From: Cytophagales bacterium UBA2561 | GTDB taxonomy: Bacteria; Bacteroidota; Bacteroidia; Cytophagales; Thermoflexibacteraceae | Length of the DNA: 64,000 bases | Assembly (NCBI GenBank): GCA_002340355.1 | Contig: DDLX01000013.1 | Coordinates: 62,001 to 126,000 of the forward strand | Reading direction: 5' to 3' | In this document: one piece after another, positions 53,158 through 61,126 of the stretch | How the letters are laid out: each line of letters begins with the position of its first letter | Numbering within the stretch: position 1 is the first letter of the stretch | The notes under the pieces: generated by a model | What the model was told of the DNA's origin: nothing | Databases searched by the model: none | Seen by the model: the letters and a program-made list of their open reading frames with translations, nothing else | Translations under genes and position numbers: made by a program

Positions 53158-53187
53158 TTGCTTCGAAATTTAAAGAGTCTAATTTTG
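53158..53187 (+). promoter_or_regulatory. ftsK promoter 2
   Basis: TTG (53158-53160), 19-bp spacer, TAATTTTG (53180-53187). The second promoter uses the same -7 box and the same flank (TAATTTTGTG) as the first, 48 bp downstream. Confidence 0.55.
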
Positions 53188-53250
53188 TGCTTGATAGTAC
53201 CCAAAAGATCATAGCTTTGATATAGAAGCATTTTAATTGATTTTTGAGAA

Positions 53251-55818
53251 ATGGCAACAAATACAAAACGATTATATAATAAACGAAAGAAAAAAGGTAA
53301 AAAAAATACATCTTCTTGGCGAGATATTTATGAAAGTCGTCGCTTTCGTTTGAGCATGGGCTTAGTGTTTGTGTTCATTTCAGCATTTATGACTTTTGCT
53401 TTTTTATCTTATTTGTTTACGGGTAAAGCTGATCAAAGCACCGTTGAATCAGTTGGACTTTATGGTTTAATTGGGTCAGGTAAAGAAATGCGAAATTGGC
53501 TAGGATTGTCAGGTGCAATTTTGTCTTATCTCTTTATCTATAAGTGGTTTGGAGTGGCTTCATTTTTAGTTATTCCTCTAGTTTTTAATGTTGGATATCG
53601 GGTTATGTATCTGCGTTCGTTATTTGGGGAATGGCGCATTTTGAAAATTGTGAGTTTTGCTTTGTTTTGGGGGAGTACTGTATTGGGATATTTTACACTC
53701 AAAACAGATATTTCCAGTTTGGCATTTTATTGTGGACAAGTTGGTTTTGAATTTGCCATGATTTCACAAAGTTTATTTGGGAGTGTAGGAACACCAATTT
53801 TACTGGCAGTTATATTAGGTATTTTTGTCGTTTTGAATCTCGAATTCAATCGGGCATTTGGAGTTAATACAAGTACGATTACTAAAAAAGTAAAAGTCAA
53901 AAAAGGTAAAAAGACTTCTGCTCCTGTACCAGAAAAAACCAAAGTTCCTGAGCGTAAAGAAAGCGAAGTAAAAGCCTCTGGAGAAATTACTATTGATTTG
54001 CCTGATAATGAAAAAAACAGCAACGAAAGTGCTGAAAATAATGCAAATAATACTAAAGAAAATAGTACTCAAACTAAACAAGCCGAAGAAACGGGTAAAG
54101 AAACTACCGCAGGAGAATCCCTTGATTTAGGAGTTGATTTATCAAAAAAGACCTCGGAGAAAAAATCAAAAGGAGAGCCTGAATTTAGTGTTGAAGACCG
54201 TTCGCAACCACAAGATACACCTGTTTCGGTGGAGCAAATGAAAATTCCTGGTACAGAACTTTCTGAAAAGGAATTACAAGTTATTGCAGAGAAAAAAGAA
54301 ACAGAAAAAGAATTTATTCCATTTGATCCGACACTTGATTTGGGTAAGTTCAAAAACCCGCCATTGGAATTATTGGATGAACGAAAATCCCAGAAAGGTG
54401 GTGTTACAAGGGAAGAATTGGAAGGAAATAAAGATAAAATCGTAGAAACGCTTATTAATTTCAAAATAGGGATTGAAAGTATTCGGGCGACGATTGGACC
54501 TACTGTAACACTTTATGAAATTGTCCCTCAAGCAGGTATTAAAATATCGAAAATCAAGAACTTAGAAGATGATATTGCCCTAAGTTTGTCGGCATTAGGT
54601 ATTCGAATTATTGCACCCATCCCTGGGCGTGGTACGATTGGGATTGAAGTTCCAAACATTAACCGAGAAATGGTTTCGATGTGGTCGGTTATTTCTACAC
54701 CTCAATTTATGAGTAGTAAAAAAGCCTTACCAATTGTCTTGGGACGCACGATTTCTAATGAAGTTTTTGTAACAGACTTATCTAAAATGCCTCACCTTTT
54801 GATGGCAGGGGCAACAGGGCAAGGAAAATCAGTCGGGATTAATGTAATTCTGACTTCGCTGCTTTATAAAAAACATCCTGCTGAAATTAAGTTTGTTTTG
54901 GTGGACCCTAAAAAAGTTGAATTATCGCTTTTCAGTAAAATTGAACGACATTATTTAGCTGCCTTACCCAATGTTGAAGAACCCATAATTACCGACACCA
55001 AACAAGTCGTTCATACATTAAATTCACTTTGTGTAGAAATGGATGTTCGGTATAATTTGCTTAAAACGGCTAGTACCCGAAATATCAAAGAATACAATGC
55101 AAAATTTATCCAACGCCGTTTAAACCCTGAAGATGGTCATCGTTATTTGCCTTATATCGTATTGATTATCGATGAGTTAGCTGATTTGATGATGACCGCA
55201 GGAAAAGATGTCGAAATGCCTATTGCACGACTGGCACAATTGGCACGAGCTATTGGTATTCATTTAGTAGTGGCTACTCAACGCCCTTCGGTTAATGTTA
55301 TTACAGGCATTATCAAAGCAAATTTCCCTGCTCGATTATCATTCCGAGTAACTTCAAGGGTTGATTCTCGGACTATTTTAGATGGAAATGGTGCCGATCA
55401 ACTAGTAGGAGCAGGAGATATGTTATTGTCAAATGGTTCGGATATTATTCGGTTACAATGTGCCTTTGTAGATACCGAAGAAGTTGAAAAAGTTTGTGAG
55501 TATATTGGAGATCAACAAGGTTATGAATCGGCGTATATGCTCCCTGAAACGGAGGATGAAGAAGCTGAATCACGGAAAATTGACCTCAGTAAACGAGACT
55601 CTATGTTTGATGAAGCTGCTCGTTTAGTTGTTGTGAATCAACAAGGAAGCACCTCCATGATTCAACGAAAATTAAGTTTAGGCTATAACCGAGCAGGACG
55701 AATTATTGACCAACTCGAAGCCGCAGGAATTGTAGGTGGATTTGAAGGAAGCAAGGCTCGTCAAGTATTGGTACAAGACGAGTATGCACTTGAACAAATT
55801 CTGAATAGCTTGGATTAA
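53251..55818 (+). CDS. ftsK: DNA translocase FtsK/SpoIIIE
   Basis: FtsK pumps chromosomal DNA during septation and resolves dimers at the terminus. The 855-residue protein has a basic N-terminus, four membrane helices (about 30-205), a Lys/Glu/Ser-rich linker (about 210-360), then the alpha and beta motor domains with Walker A GATGQGKS at 520-527 and Walker B VLIIDELADL near 640. The gamma winged helix occupies about the last 65 residues (STSMIQRKLSLGYNRAGRIIDQLE). Two tandem promoters precede it. It converges with the peroxiredoxin gene. Confidence 0.95.
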   Translation: MATNTKRLYNKRKKKGKKNTSSWRDIYESRRFRLSMGLVFVFISAFMTFAFLSYLFTGKADQSTVESVGLYGLIGSGKEMRNWLGLSGAILSYLFIYKWFGVASFLVIPLVFNVGYRVMYLRSLFGEWRILKIVSFALFWGSTVLGYFTLKTDISSLAFYCGQVGFEFAMISQSLFGSVGTPILLAVILGIFVVLNLEFNRAFGVNTSTITKKVKVKKGKKTSAPVPEKTKVPERKESEVKASGEITIDLPDNEKNSNESAENNANNTKENSTQTKQAEETGKETTAGESLDLGVDLSKKTSEKKSKGEPEFSVEDRSQPQDTPVSVEQMKIPGTELSEKELQVIAEKKETEKEFIPFDPTLDLGKFKNPPLELLDERKSQKGGVTREELEGNKDKIVETLINFKIGIESIRATIGPTVTLYEIVPQAGIKISKIKNLEDDIALSLSALGIRIIAPIPGRGTIGIEVPNINREMVSMWSVISTPQFMSSKKALPIVLGRTISNEVFVTDLSKMPHLLMAGATGQGKSVGINVILTSLLYKKHPAEIKFVLVDPKKVELSLFSKIERHYLAALPNVEEPIITDTKQVVHTLNSLCVEMDVRYNLLKTASTRNIKEYNAKFIQRRLNPEDGHRYLPYIVLIIDELADLMMTAGKDVEMPIARLAQLARAIGIHLVVATQRPSVNVITGIIKANFPARLSFRVTSRVDSRTILDGNGADQLVGAGDMLLSNGSDIIRLQCAFVDTEEVEKVCEYIGDQQGYESAYMLPETEDEEAESRKIDLSKRDSMFDEAARLVVVNQQGSTSMIQRKLSLGYNRAGRIIDQLEAAGIVGGFEGSKARQVLVQDEYALEQILNSLD

Positions 55819-55848
55819 AAGACTATGAAGAATTGATTATAAGTGTTT

Positions 55849-56298
55849 TTAGCTTGATTTTAGTTGTTGTATCATGGCTTTGATGTGTCCATCTGCATCA
55901 AACATATTTTCAAAAACAGCTTTGATTTGATGGTCTTTATCTAAAAAATAAGTAATCCGTTTTGTTACACCAATCACAGGAATTAATGCCTTATATTTTT
56001 TGGCAACTTGTCCTGATTTATCTGCCAATAATTCAAAGGGTAACTGATGTTCTTTTTTGAATCGTTCGTGCGTCTCCACACTGTCCCGACTGATACCGAT
56101 TACATCAATTTCTGCTCCTCGAAATTCAGCAAATTGGTCTCGAAATTCACAGGCTTCTTTCGTACACACCGCCGTAAAATCCTTTGGATAAAAATACAAA
56201 ACACAAGGTTTATTGGCTAAATCTTGGCTTAATGTAAATTTCCCACCTGTTCCATCTAATGTAAAATCAGGAGCTTTTGTATTGATTTTGAGTGCCAT
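55849..56298 (-). CDS. bcp: Thioredoxin-dependent peroxiredoxin (BCP/PrxQ type)
   Basis: The 149-residue enzyme reduces hydroperoxides with thioredoxin. PKDFTAVCTKEACEFRDQF holds the peroxidatic Cys, with the resolving Cys five residues later, as in the BCP alpha2 subtype. GISRDSVETHERF is the following signature. No signal peptide, so cytosolic. It lies after ftsK in convergent orientation, with about 30 nt between stops. The length is typical. Confidence 0.95.
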   Translation of the reverse strand: MALKINTKAPDFTLDGTGGKFTLSQDLANKPCVLYFYPKDFTAVCTKEACEFRDQFAEFRGAEIDVIGISRDSVETHERFKKEHQLPFELLADKSGQVAKKYKALIPVIGVTKRITYFLDKDHQIKAVFENMFDADGHIKAMIQQLKSS

Positions 56299-56462
56299 AC
56301 TCTTTATTTTTTTAGAATAATAGTGTTAATAAAATAAAACATCACATCTAAATAAACTAAAAATTACCCGTATCGTTAAACTTAAATTATGTAGAAGTAA
56401 GTTTTTTTGTAATATTGACAAATATTATACTTTATATTTATTTTTAACCTCAAAATAAGACT

Positions 56463-56699
56463 ATGAAAAGTACACTGTATATTCAACAACTGGTACAAGT
56501 ACATCAATTAATTGCTCAATCAGCTACGGGAACTCCGCAAGAACTAAGTTATAAACTACATGTCTCAAAGCGCACTATCCATAACTATATCAGTACATTA
56601 CGAGATATGAAAGCTCCGATAGTTTATAATTTCCGTCTAAAAACCTATTATTATGAATCAGAATGGGAATTTGATCCACTTCAGTTTTTAGGTTTATAG
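56463..56699 (+). CDS. Small HTH-domain protein
   Basis: The 78-residue protein contains a winged-helix-like HTH of the HTH_11/DeoR kind: LIAQSATGTPQELSYKLHVSKRTIHNYISTLRDM, with recognition helix VSKRTIHNYIS, then a short strand pair rich in Tyr. There is no effector domain, so it may regulate a neighbour by dimerising alone. The C10 protease gene downstream is a plausible target, but that is inference. Followed by a strong terminator. Confidence 0.7.
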   Translation: MKSTLYIQQLVQVHQLIAQSATGTPQELSYKLHVSKRTIHNYISTLRDMKAPIVYNFRLKTYYYESEWEFDPLQFLGL

Positions 56700-56729
56700 T
56701 TTTCGTTTGGTGTAACGCAAAAAAAAAAG

Positions 56730-56766
56730 ACAGAGTGCAAGGAAGTTGCACTCTGTACGCTTTTAT
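56730..56766 (+). terminator. Rho-independent terminator after the HTH gene
   Basis: ACAGAGTGCAA pairs perfectly with TTGCACTCTGT around GGAAG, followed by ACGCTTTTATTT. It separates the HTH gene from the protease locus. Confidence 0.88.
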
Positions 56767-56808
56767 TTGTGCTAAATTTAATTTTCAAATTTTTTAGCAC
56801 AACTTTTT

Positions 56809-58026
56809 ATGAAAAAATTATCATTTGTAGTTACTTTATTCTTTTTGTTGACTACATCCTGTCAAGAACAGACCGAAGAAGTTTTAGCTTCAGTCGAAAC
56901 AGCCAGCTCTAATTATGCGGTTTCAGTAGATGAAGCGCAACAATTGGCTCATCTGATTCCTGTTACGGAAGATGCTTCGGGGCGTACCGAAGGCAAGAAA
57001 ATTAAGAATTATAAGTCCCTACGAACCAAAAACGGAGTAGAGGCTATGCACATTTTTAATTATGAAGATGGTGGATTCTTATTGATGCCTGCCGATTACC
57101 GAGTTGCTCCCGTTCTGGCACAAGTTGACAAAGGTGAGTTTAAGGAAGATGAGATGCCTGATGTGGTCAAGATGTGGTTAAATGAATCCCTAGAGAATGT
57201 CGAAGAAGCCAAAAAAGGCAAAAAACAACCTCGTAAAGTTGCCATTAAAGCATGGATACAATATTATAAAAAGGCAGGCTTAAAAACGCCCAATGTCTTA
57301 CGGACGCTATTTGATGAGGCGGTAGTAACAGGCAAGACAGTAGATAATGGACGAGTAGATCCTGATGATCCGAATTGTACCACACAAACAACTACAGTAG
57401 GTCCTTTATTACAAACCACATGGGGACAGGGATGTGATTATAACGATTTAATACCTGTTGCAACTAGTGATCATCTTTATTGTTACAAAGCTGCAACAGG
57501 CTGTGGAGCTACTGCTGTAGCACAAATTATGAAGTATTGGGAATTCCCATCTGGATTTGACTGGTCAGATATGCCAGACTCTTCTGGTACTAATTCCACT
57601 GCAGAACTGATGGTGTCAGTAGGATATAATACACATACGATCTGGAACATAGATGGGAATGGAGCATCAGGCACGCACAACATACAAGCATTTGATGATG
57701 CTTTTACCTTTTGGTTTGGTTATGGCTCAGCTACTCATCGCAACTACACATTTAGTGATGTTAATTTTGTAACGAATGATTTAGACAAAAGCCAACCTGT
57801 CATTTTTGGAGGACTTGATTGGAGTGAATTAATAGGTCATGTCTGGGTTTGTGACGGCTATAAAAAACATATTTATCCTTGTTGGGGTACAATTATTCTA
57901 CTACGCATGAACTGGGGGTGGCGTGGTGATTATGATGGATGGTACTCTTATAATAACTGGTATATTTCTGGTAAAAATCAGCATTACAACCAGAATAAAG
58001 AGCTTATCTACAATATTCATCCTTAA
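56809..58026 (+). CDS. C10 (streptopain-like) cysteine protease lipoprotein
   Basis: A 405-residue secreted protease of the SpeB/interpain type. The lipobox (TTSC, Cys18) anchors it to a membrane. Residues about 35-170 form the Spi-type propeptide. The catalytic domain follows from about 196 (VGPLLQTTWGQG), with nucleophile Cys232 in ATGCGATAVAQIMKYW and His344 in GHVWVCDGY. MNWGWRGDYDGWY completes the active-site cleft. Family members degrade host or environmental proteins. Two duplicated small lipoprotein genes follow directly, which are candidate inhibitors. Confidence 0.92.
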   Translation: MKKLSFVVTLFFLLTTSCQEQTEEVLASVETASSNYAVSVDEAQQLAHLIPVTEDASGRTEGKKIKNYKSLRTKNGVEAMHIFNYEDGGFLLMPADYRVAPVLAQVDKGEFKEDEMPDVVKMWLNESLENVEEAKKGKKQPRKVAIKAWIQYYKKAGLKTPNVLRTLFDEAVVTGKTVDNGRVDPDDPNCTTQTTTVGPLLQTTWGQGCDYNDLIPVATSDHLYCYKAATGCGATAVAQIMKYWEFPSGFDWSDMPDSSGTNSTAELMVSVGYNTHTIWNIDGNGASGTHNIQAFDDAFTFWFGYGSATHRNYTFSDVNFVTNDLDKSQPVIFGGLDWSELIGHVWVCDGYKKHIYPCWGTIILLRMNWGWRGDYDGWYSYNNWYISGKNQHYNQNKELIYNIHP

Positions 58027-58052
58027 AAAAGTTTAACTAATATTTCCCTGTG

Positions 58053-58072
58053 TAAACTTGTATACGGGGAAT
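58053..58072 (+). terminator. Weak hairpin after the C10 protease gene
   Basis: TTCCC/GGGAA with GTGTA/TATAC inner pairs and a short loop. No T-run follows, so it may attenuate rather than terminate. Confidence 0.35.
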
Positions 58073-58085
58073 TAAATTATAAATC

Positions 58086-58505
58086 ATGAAAAGTATAAAA
58101 GTTTTCATTACTGTAATTTGCAGTTTAATGTTAGGTTCTTGTGGTAAAGATTATCTATGTTGTGCTGATTTAATACCTTTTCATCTTGCATTTGTGGATA
58201 GCACAAACCAAAATTTACTAGATAATACTGAGGCACAGAGAGTGTTATTATATGATAAGGACGGTACTCCCCTAGATACCAGAGTAATCGTTTCAGACAA
58301 TTATTATACTGTTTCTTTTGGTCTATCGCGAGAGGAAATGAATAAAGAGTATTTCTTTAGAATTCCCTCTTTAAATTACCAAGGGAGTTTTGTAATGATA
58401 GAGAAAAATCTTGAATCCCCTTTCCTGTTATTCAATAATACAAAAGTTACATCGCAATTAAGCGAAGTTTCTCGACATTTATTTGTTTTGAAATTACCCT
58501 TATAA
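58086..58505 (+). CDS. Small lipoprotein, candidate protease inhibitor 1
   Basis: A 139-residue protein with lipobox LGSC (Cys19). The mature part, about 120 residues, is beta-rich with LAFVDSTNQN near the start and SLNYQGSFVM in the middle, both shared with the next gene. Both genes lie directly after a C10 protease gene. In Bacteroides C10 loci, small inhibitor genes accompany the protease, so an inhibitor role is plausible. No sequence proof of inhibition is visible. Confidence 0.68.
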   Translation: MKSIKVFITVICSLMLGSCGKDYLCCADLIPFHLAFVDSTNQNLLDNTEAQRVLLYDKDGTPLDTRVIVSDNYYTVSFGLSREEMNKEYFFRIPSLNYQGSFVMIEKNLESPFLLFNNTKVTSQLSEVSRHLFVLKLPL

Positions 58506-58548
58506 ATCGATTTACCTCTTCATATTTTTTATGATTTGGAGAGGATTT
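58495..58548 (+). repeat. 54-nt repeat, copy 1, with terminator-like hairpin
   Basis: This segment is 52/54 identical to 58961-59014. It covers the last codons of the lipoprotein gene and a hairpin with CCTCT/AGAGG ends (58515-58544), followed by TTTCTTTTT. Both copies sit at the 3' end of a duplicated lipoprotein gene. Confidence 0.75.
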
Positions 58549-58566
58549 CTTTTTAAACCTAAAAAC

Positions 58567-58971
58567 ATGAAAATTATACTGGTATTATTTTGTTGCATTG
58601 TATTGGGAGCTTGTAAAGAAACTTGGCTTGTAGATGAAATTCCAAGAAGCTTTCGTTTAGTATTTGTGGATAGTCAGGGAAATGCTGTACTCCAAGATAC
58701 TACTCAAAAAGTGTTTATCTATGATGAACATCAAGTGGCTCAACCACTAACTCTACATCCTCTGGATACTAACATAATGGTAATTATCCCATTAATTGAA
58801 AAGGAAATGAATCAAGAGTTTTCGTTTGAAATACCTTCCTTAGATTACCAAGGGAGTTTTGTAATGAGGCGTTCCAACTCTGAGAGAGCTATTTTATACT
58901 TTAGTGAGCAGGAAATTCATAGTCTATCAAATAAGGGAATTCCTCTGTATATTTTAGAATTACCCTTATAA
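58567..58971 (+). CDS. Small lipoprotein, candidate protease inhibitor 2
   Basis: Starting at ATG 58567 the product has a signal with lipobox LGAC, then about 115 residues with LVFVDSQGN and SLDYQGSFVM, matching the upstream lipoprotein. The pair is a tandem duplication, and the DNA over the YQGSFVM region is nearly identical in both. An earlier ATG at 58531 lies inside the hairpin of the preceding repeat and would spoil the signal peptide. Candidate second inhibitor of the C10 protease. Confidence 0.67.
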   Translation: MKIILVLFCCIVLGACKETWLVDEIPRSFRLVFVDSQGNAVLQDTTQKVFIYDEHQVAQPLTLHPLDTNIMVIIPLIEKEMNQEFSFEIPSLDYQGSFVMRRSNSERAILYFSEQEIHSLSNKGIPLYILELPL

Positions 58972-59014
58972 ATCCATTTACCTCTTCATATTTTTTATGA
59001 TGTGGAGAGGATTT
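58961..59014 (+). repeat. 54-nt repeat, copy 2, with terminator-like hairpin
   Basis: Same segment as 58495-58548 with two substitutions. It ends the second lipoprotein gene, with the hairpin at 58981-59010 and ATTTTAATA after it. Confidence 0.75.
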
Positions 59015-59436
59015 TAATAGAAGCCCAAAATTGTCAATTTATGACCTAATTATGGATTAGGTTCATCTTATTAAACACTAGTACCAATGAGAGTTAAACT
59101 TCTTTTACTTCAGATTTTAAGGAACATTAGGTTTAGAAATTCCTTTTATCTACAGGACTAGGCTGAAATTTAACTTTACTGACGTATCTGAACCCTAATT
59201 TTTCCAATTTAGGCACTCGCTTATCGTTAATTTAAATAAGTGTATGTCTAAACCCATCTTTTTTCAGTTTTAAAAAAATAGTAGCTTAGAATAATGATAA
59301 GTAATATTTTATATCAAAAATTTCAATTAAAAATTACTACGTAAATAGTTTACAAAGAGTCCGCATTTATTTGCAATATGAAATCATAAGAAAAGGCGGT
59401 TTGCCTATTCCATAGCATAAAATATTGCAAAACATC
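59015..59436. other. Intergenic region before the PARP gene
   Basis: About 420 bp, AT-rich, with no recognisable gene, repeat or exact promoter match. The end has weak TTTG and TA-rich stretches that could serve as a promoter for the PARP gene. Confidence 0.35.
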
Positions 59437-60693
59437 ATGACGACACCATCTCAAAATTCCGATTCTCTTTCTAAGTGCCGAGCCTGTAAGCTGATTATGG
59501 TGACGGCAAACAACAATAATAAATATTACGAAATGCAAGAGACCTCTGATGGTCGGTTTACGGTCAAATATGGGCGAGTAGGGTCAAGGGCTTCACAACG
59601 TTCCTACCCAATGCATCTTTGGGAACGAAAGTATAATGAGAAAATTCGTAAAGGATATCAAGACCAAACGCACTTATTTGCAGAAAATCGTCCTAAAATT
59701 CAGTTTGCTGATATTGAAGATAAAACCGTTTCGGATTTAGTCAAACGCCTTATAAATTATGCACAAAACTCTGTAAGTCAGAATTATAACGTAACAGCTG
59801 ATCAAGTTACTAAATCACAGGTTGAAGAAGCACAGCGTATTTTAGATACTCTCACAAAACGGATTGCACCTCGAATGAGAAAGCCTGCTTTTAATCAATT
59901 ATTGTTGAGTTTATATCAGGTTATTCCTCGAAAAATGCAAGATGTCAATGATCACTTAGTGAAGAAAGCAACCTCCCTTGAAGATCGTCAGGAAATCCAA
60001 AAAATGCTTGCCAAAGAACAGGCTACTCTTGACGTAATGCGAGGACAGGTTGAAATTAATGAACGTAGGAAAGAAGAGCCTAAAATTCAAGAAATCAATT
60101 TATTAGAAGCAATGGGGCTGAAACTGGAACGAGTAACAGATGAAAAAACCATTCAACTAATTCAAGACAAAATGCAGGATGAAGCAGATAAATTTTCCCA
60201 AGCCTTTCGAGTTACGAATCTACGTACCGAAAAACAATACCAAAACTTTTTGAAACTAAGTTCTAATTTACAAACCGAACTTTTTTGGCATGGCAGTCGG
60301 AATGAAAATTGGATGTCAATTTTGGAATCAGGCTTGGTTCTACGTCCAGCCAATGCGGTAATTACGGGGAAAATGTTTGGTTATGGACTTTATTTTGCAG
60401 ATAAATTTTGTAAATCATTGAATTATACTTCTTTATGGGGTTCGTATTGGGCTTCGGGACGTTCGGAAAAAGGATTTTTAGCCCTCTATGATGTTCATGT
60501 TGGAAAACAGCTTCACATCAAACATCATGATACTTGGTGTTACGACCTGAATTTTGACACTCTTCAACAAAAAGATAAAAATTGTGATTCCGTTTTTGCT
60601 ATTGGTGGAGCAGATTTGATGAATAACGAATATATTATTTACCAGCAGCAACAGTGTACAGTACGCTATTTAGTGGAGGTTACAAACGCGTAA
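59437..60693 (+). CDS. Bacterial poly(ADP-ribose) polymerase (WGR-like + PARP catalytic)
   Basis: About 418 residues from ATG 59437 (the frame opens 4 codons earlier at TTG). Residues about 20-85 are a WGR-like domain (VKYGRVGSRASQ, with Tyr for Trp). About 95-205 are helical and match the PARP regulatory domain (SDLVKRLINYAQNS...RIAPRMRKPAFNQLLLSLYQVIPRKM). The ART core follows from about 285. Counting from the TTG, the triad is His289 (FWHGSR), Tyr323 (GYGLYFADK) and Glu402 (NNEYIIY), as in active PARP1-type enzymes. Zinc fingers and BRCT are absent. It likely ADP-ribosylates DNA-linked targets. PARPs are rare in bacteria. Confidence 0.9.
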   Translation: MTTPSQNSDSLSKCRACKLIMVTANNNNKYYEMQETSDGRFTVKYGRVGSRASQRSYPMHLWERKYNEKIRKGYQDQTHLFAENRPKIQFADIEDKTVSDLVKRLINYAQNSVSQNYNVTADQVTKSQVEEAQRILDTLTKRIAPRMRKPAFNQLLLSLYQVIPRKMQDVNDHLVKKATSLEDRQEIQKMLAKEQATLDVMRGQVEINERRKEEPKIQEINLLEAMGLKLERVTDEKTIQLIQDKMQDEADKFSQAFRVTNLRTEKQYQNFLKLSSNLQTELFWHGSRNENWMSILESGLVLRPANAVITGKMFGYGLYFADKFCKSLNYTSLWGSYWASGRSEKGFLALYDVHVGKQLHIKHHDTWCYDLNFDTLQQKDKNCDSVFAIGGADLMNNEYIIYQQQQCTVRYLVEVTNA

Positions 60694-60747
60694 CTATATT
60701 ATTTTCAATATTTTTAAATCAATTTTTCCATAAATTCCTAAAAAACC

Positions 60748-61044
60748 ATGTCACAAAAAAAAGCCACTTCTTTGCATGATTTTAAGCCACTTACTAAGGA
60801 AGCCGTTCGATTGGTCGCTAATCAACTGATGGAACACTTTGGAAGCACGACCACCTTGGAAGTGAAAAATGTACTTCGAGCTTCGGAATATATTGCTTTT
60901 CAGGATGATATCTCGGATTGTATGGACGAATTAGCAGAGGAGGAGTTTTGGTATTTCGATTGTAATGGTACATTTCGGACGTATCGTAAGACCTTCCCTA
61001 TTAGTGAAAATGAACGCATGATTTTAGTGATTTATCCAAACTAA
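60748..61044 (+). CDS. Small protein of unknown function downstream of PARP
   Basis: The 98-residue acidic protein has an N-terminal helix pair (TKEAVRLVANQLMEHFGST), a short strand and EVKNVLRASEYIAFQDDISDCMDELAEEEFWYF, resembling a small winged-helix or all-alpha fold. No catalytic motif. It starts 54 nt after the PARP stop on the same strand and shares its terminator, so the two are likely cotranscribed. Function unknown. Confidence 0.66.
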   Translation: MSQKKATSLHDFKPLTKEAVRLVANQLMEHFGSTTTLEVKNVLRASEYIAFQDDISDCMDELAEEEFWYFDCNGTFRTYRKTFPISENERMILVIYPN

Positions 61045-61077
61045 ATAGACCAATTAAAAGGTTAATAATAAAATACG

Positions 61078-61105
61078 AAACCCGTCACTTCTTAATGACG
61101 GGTTT
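61078..61105. terminator. Bidirectional terminator after the PARP operon
   Basis: AAACCCGTCA and TGACGGGTTT around CTTCTTAA form a strong hairpin. It lies between convergent genes and can act on both strands. Confidence 0.85.
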
Positions 61106-61126
61106 GAAGATTTATAAATTTAATTT

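Noticed and set aside
53024..53311. A 95-codon minus-strand frame over the ftsK promoter region
   Set aside because: It overlaps both ftsK promoters and the ftsK start, and its product has no sensible features.
54069..54464. A 131-codon minus-strand Ser-rich frame inside ftsK
   Set aside because: It is the antisense of the Lys/Glu/Ser-rich linker of FtsK; the Ser-rich product follows from codon bias.
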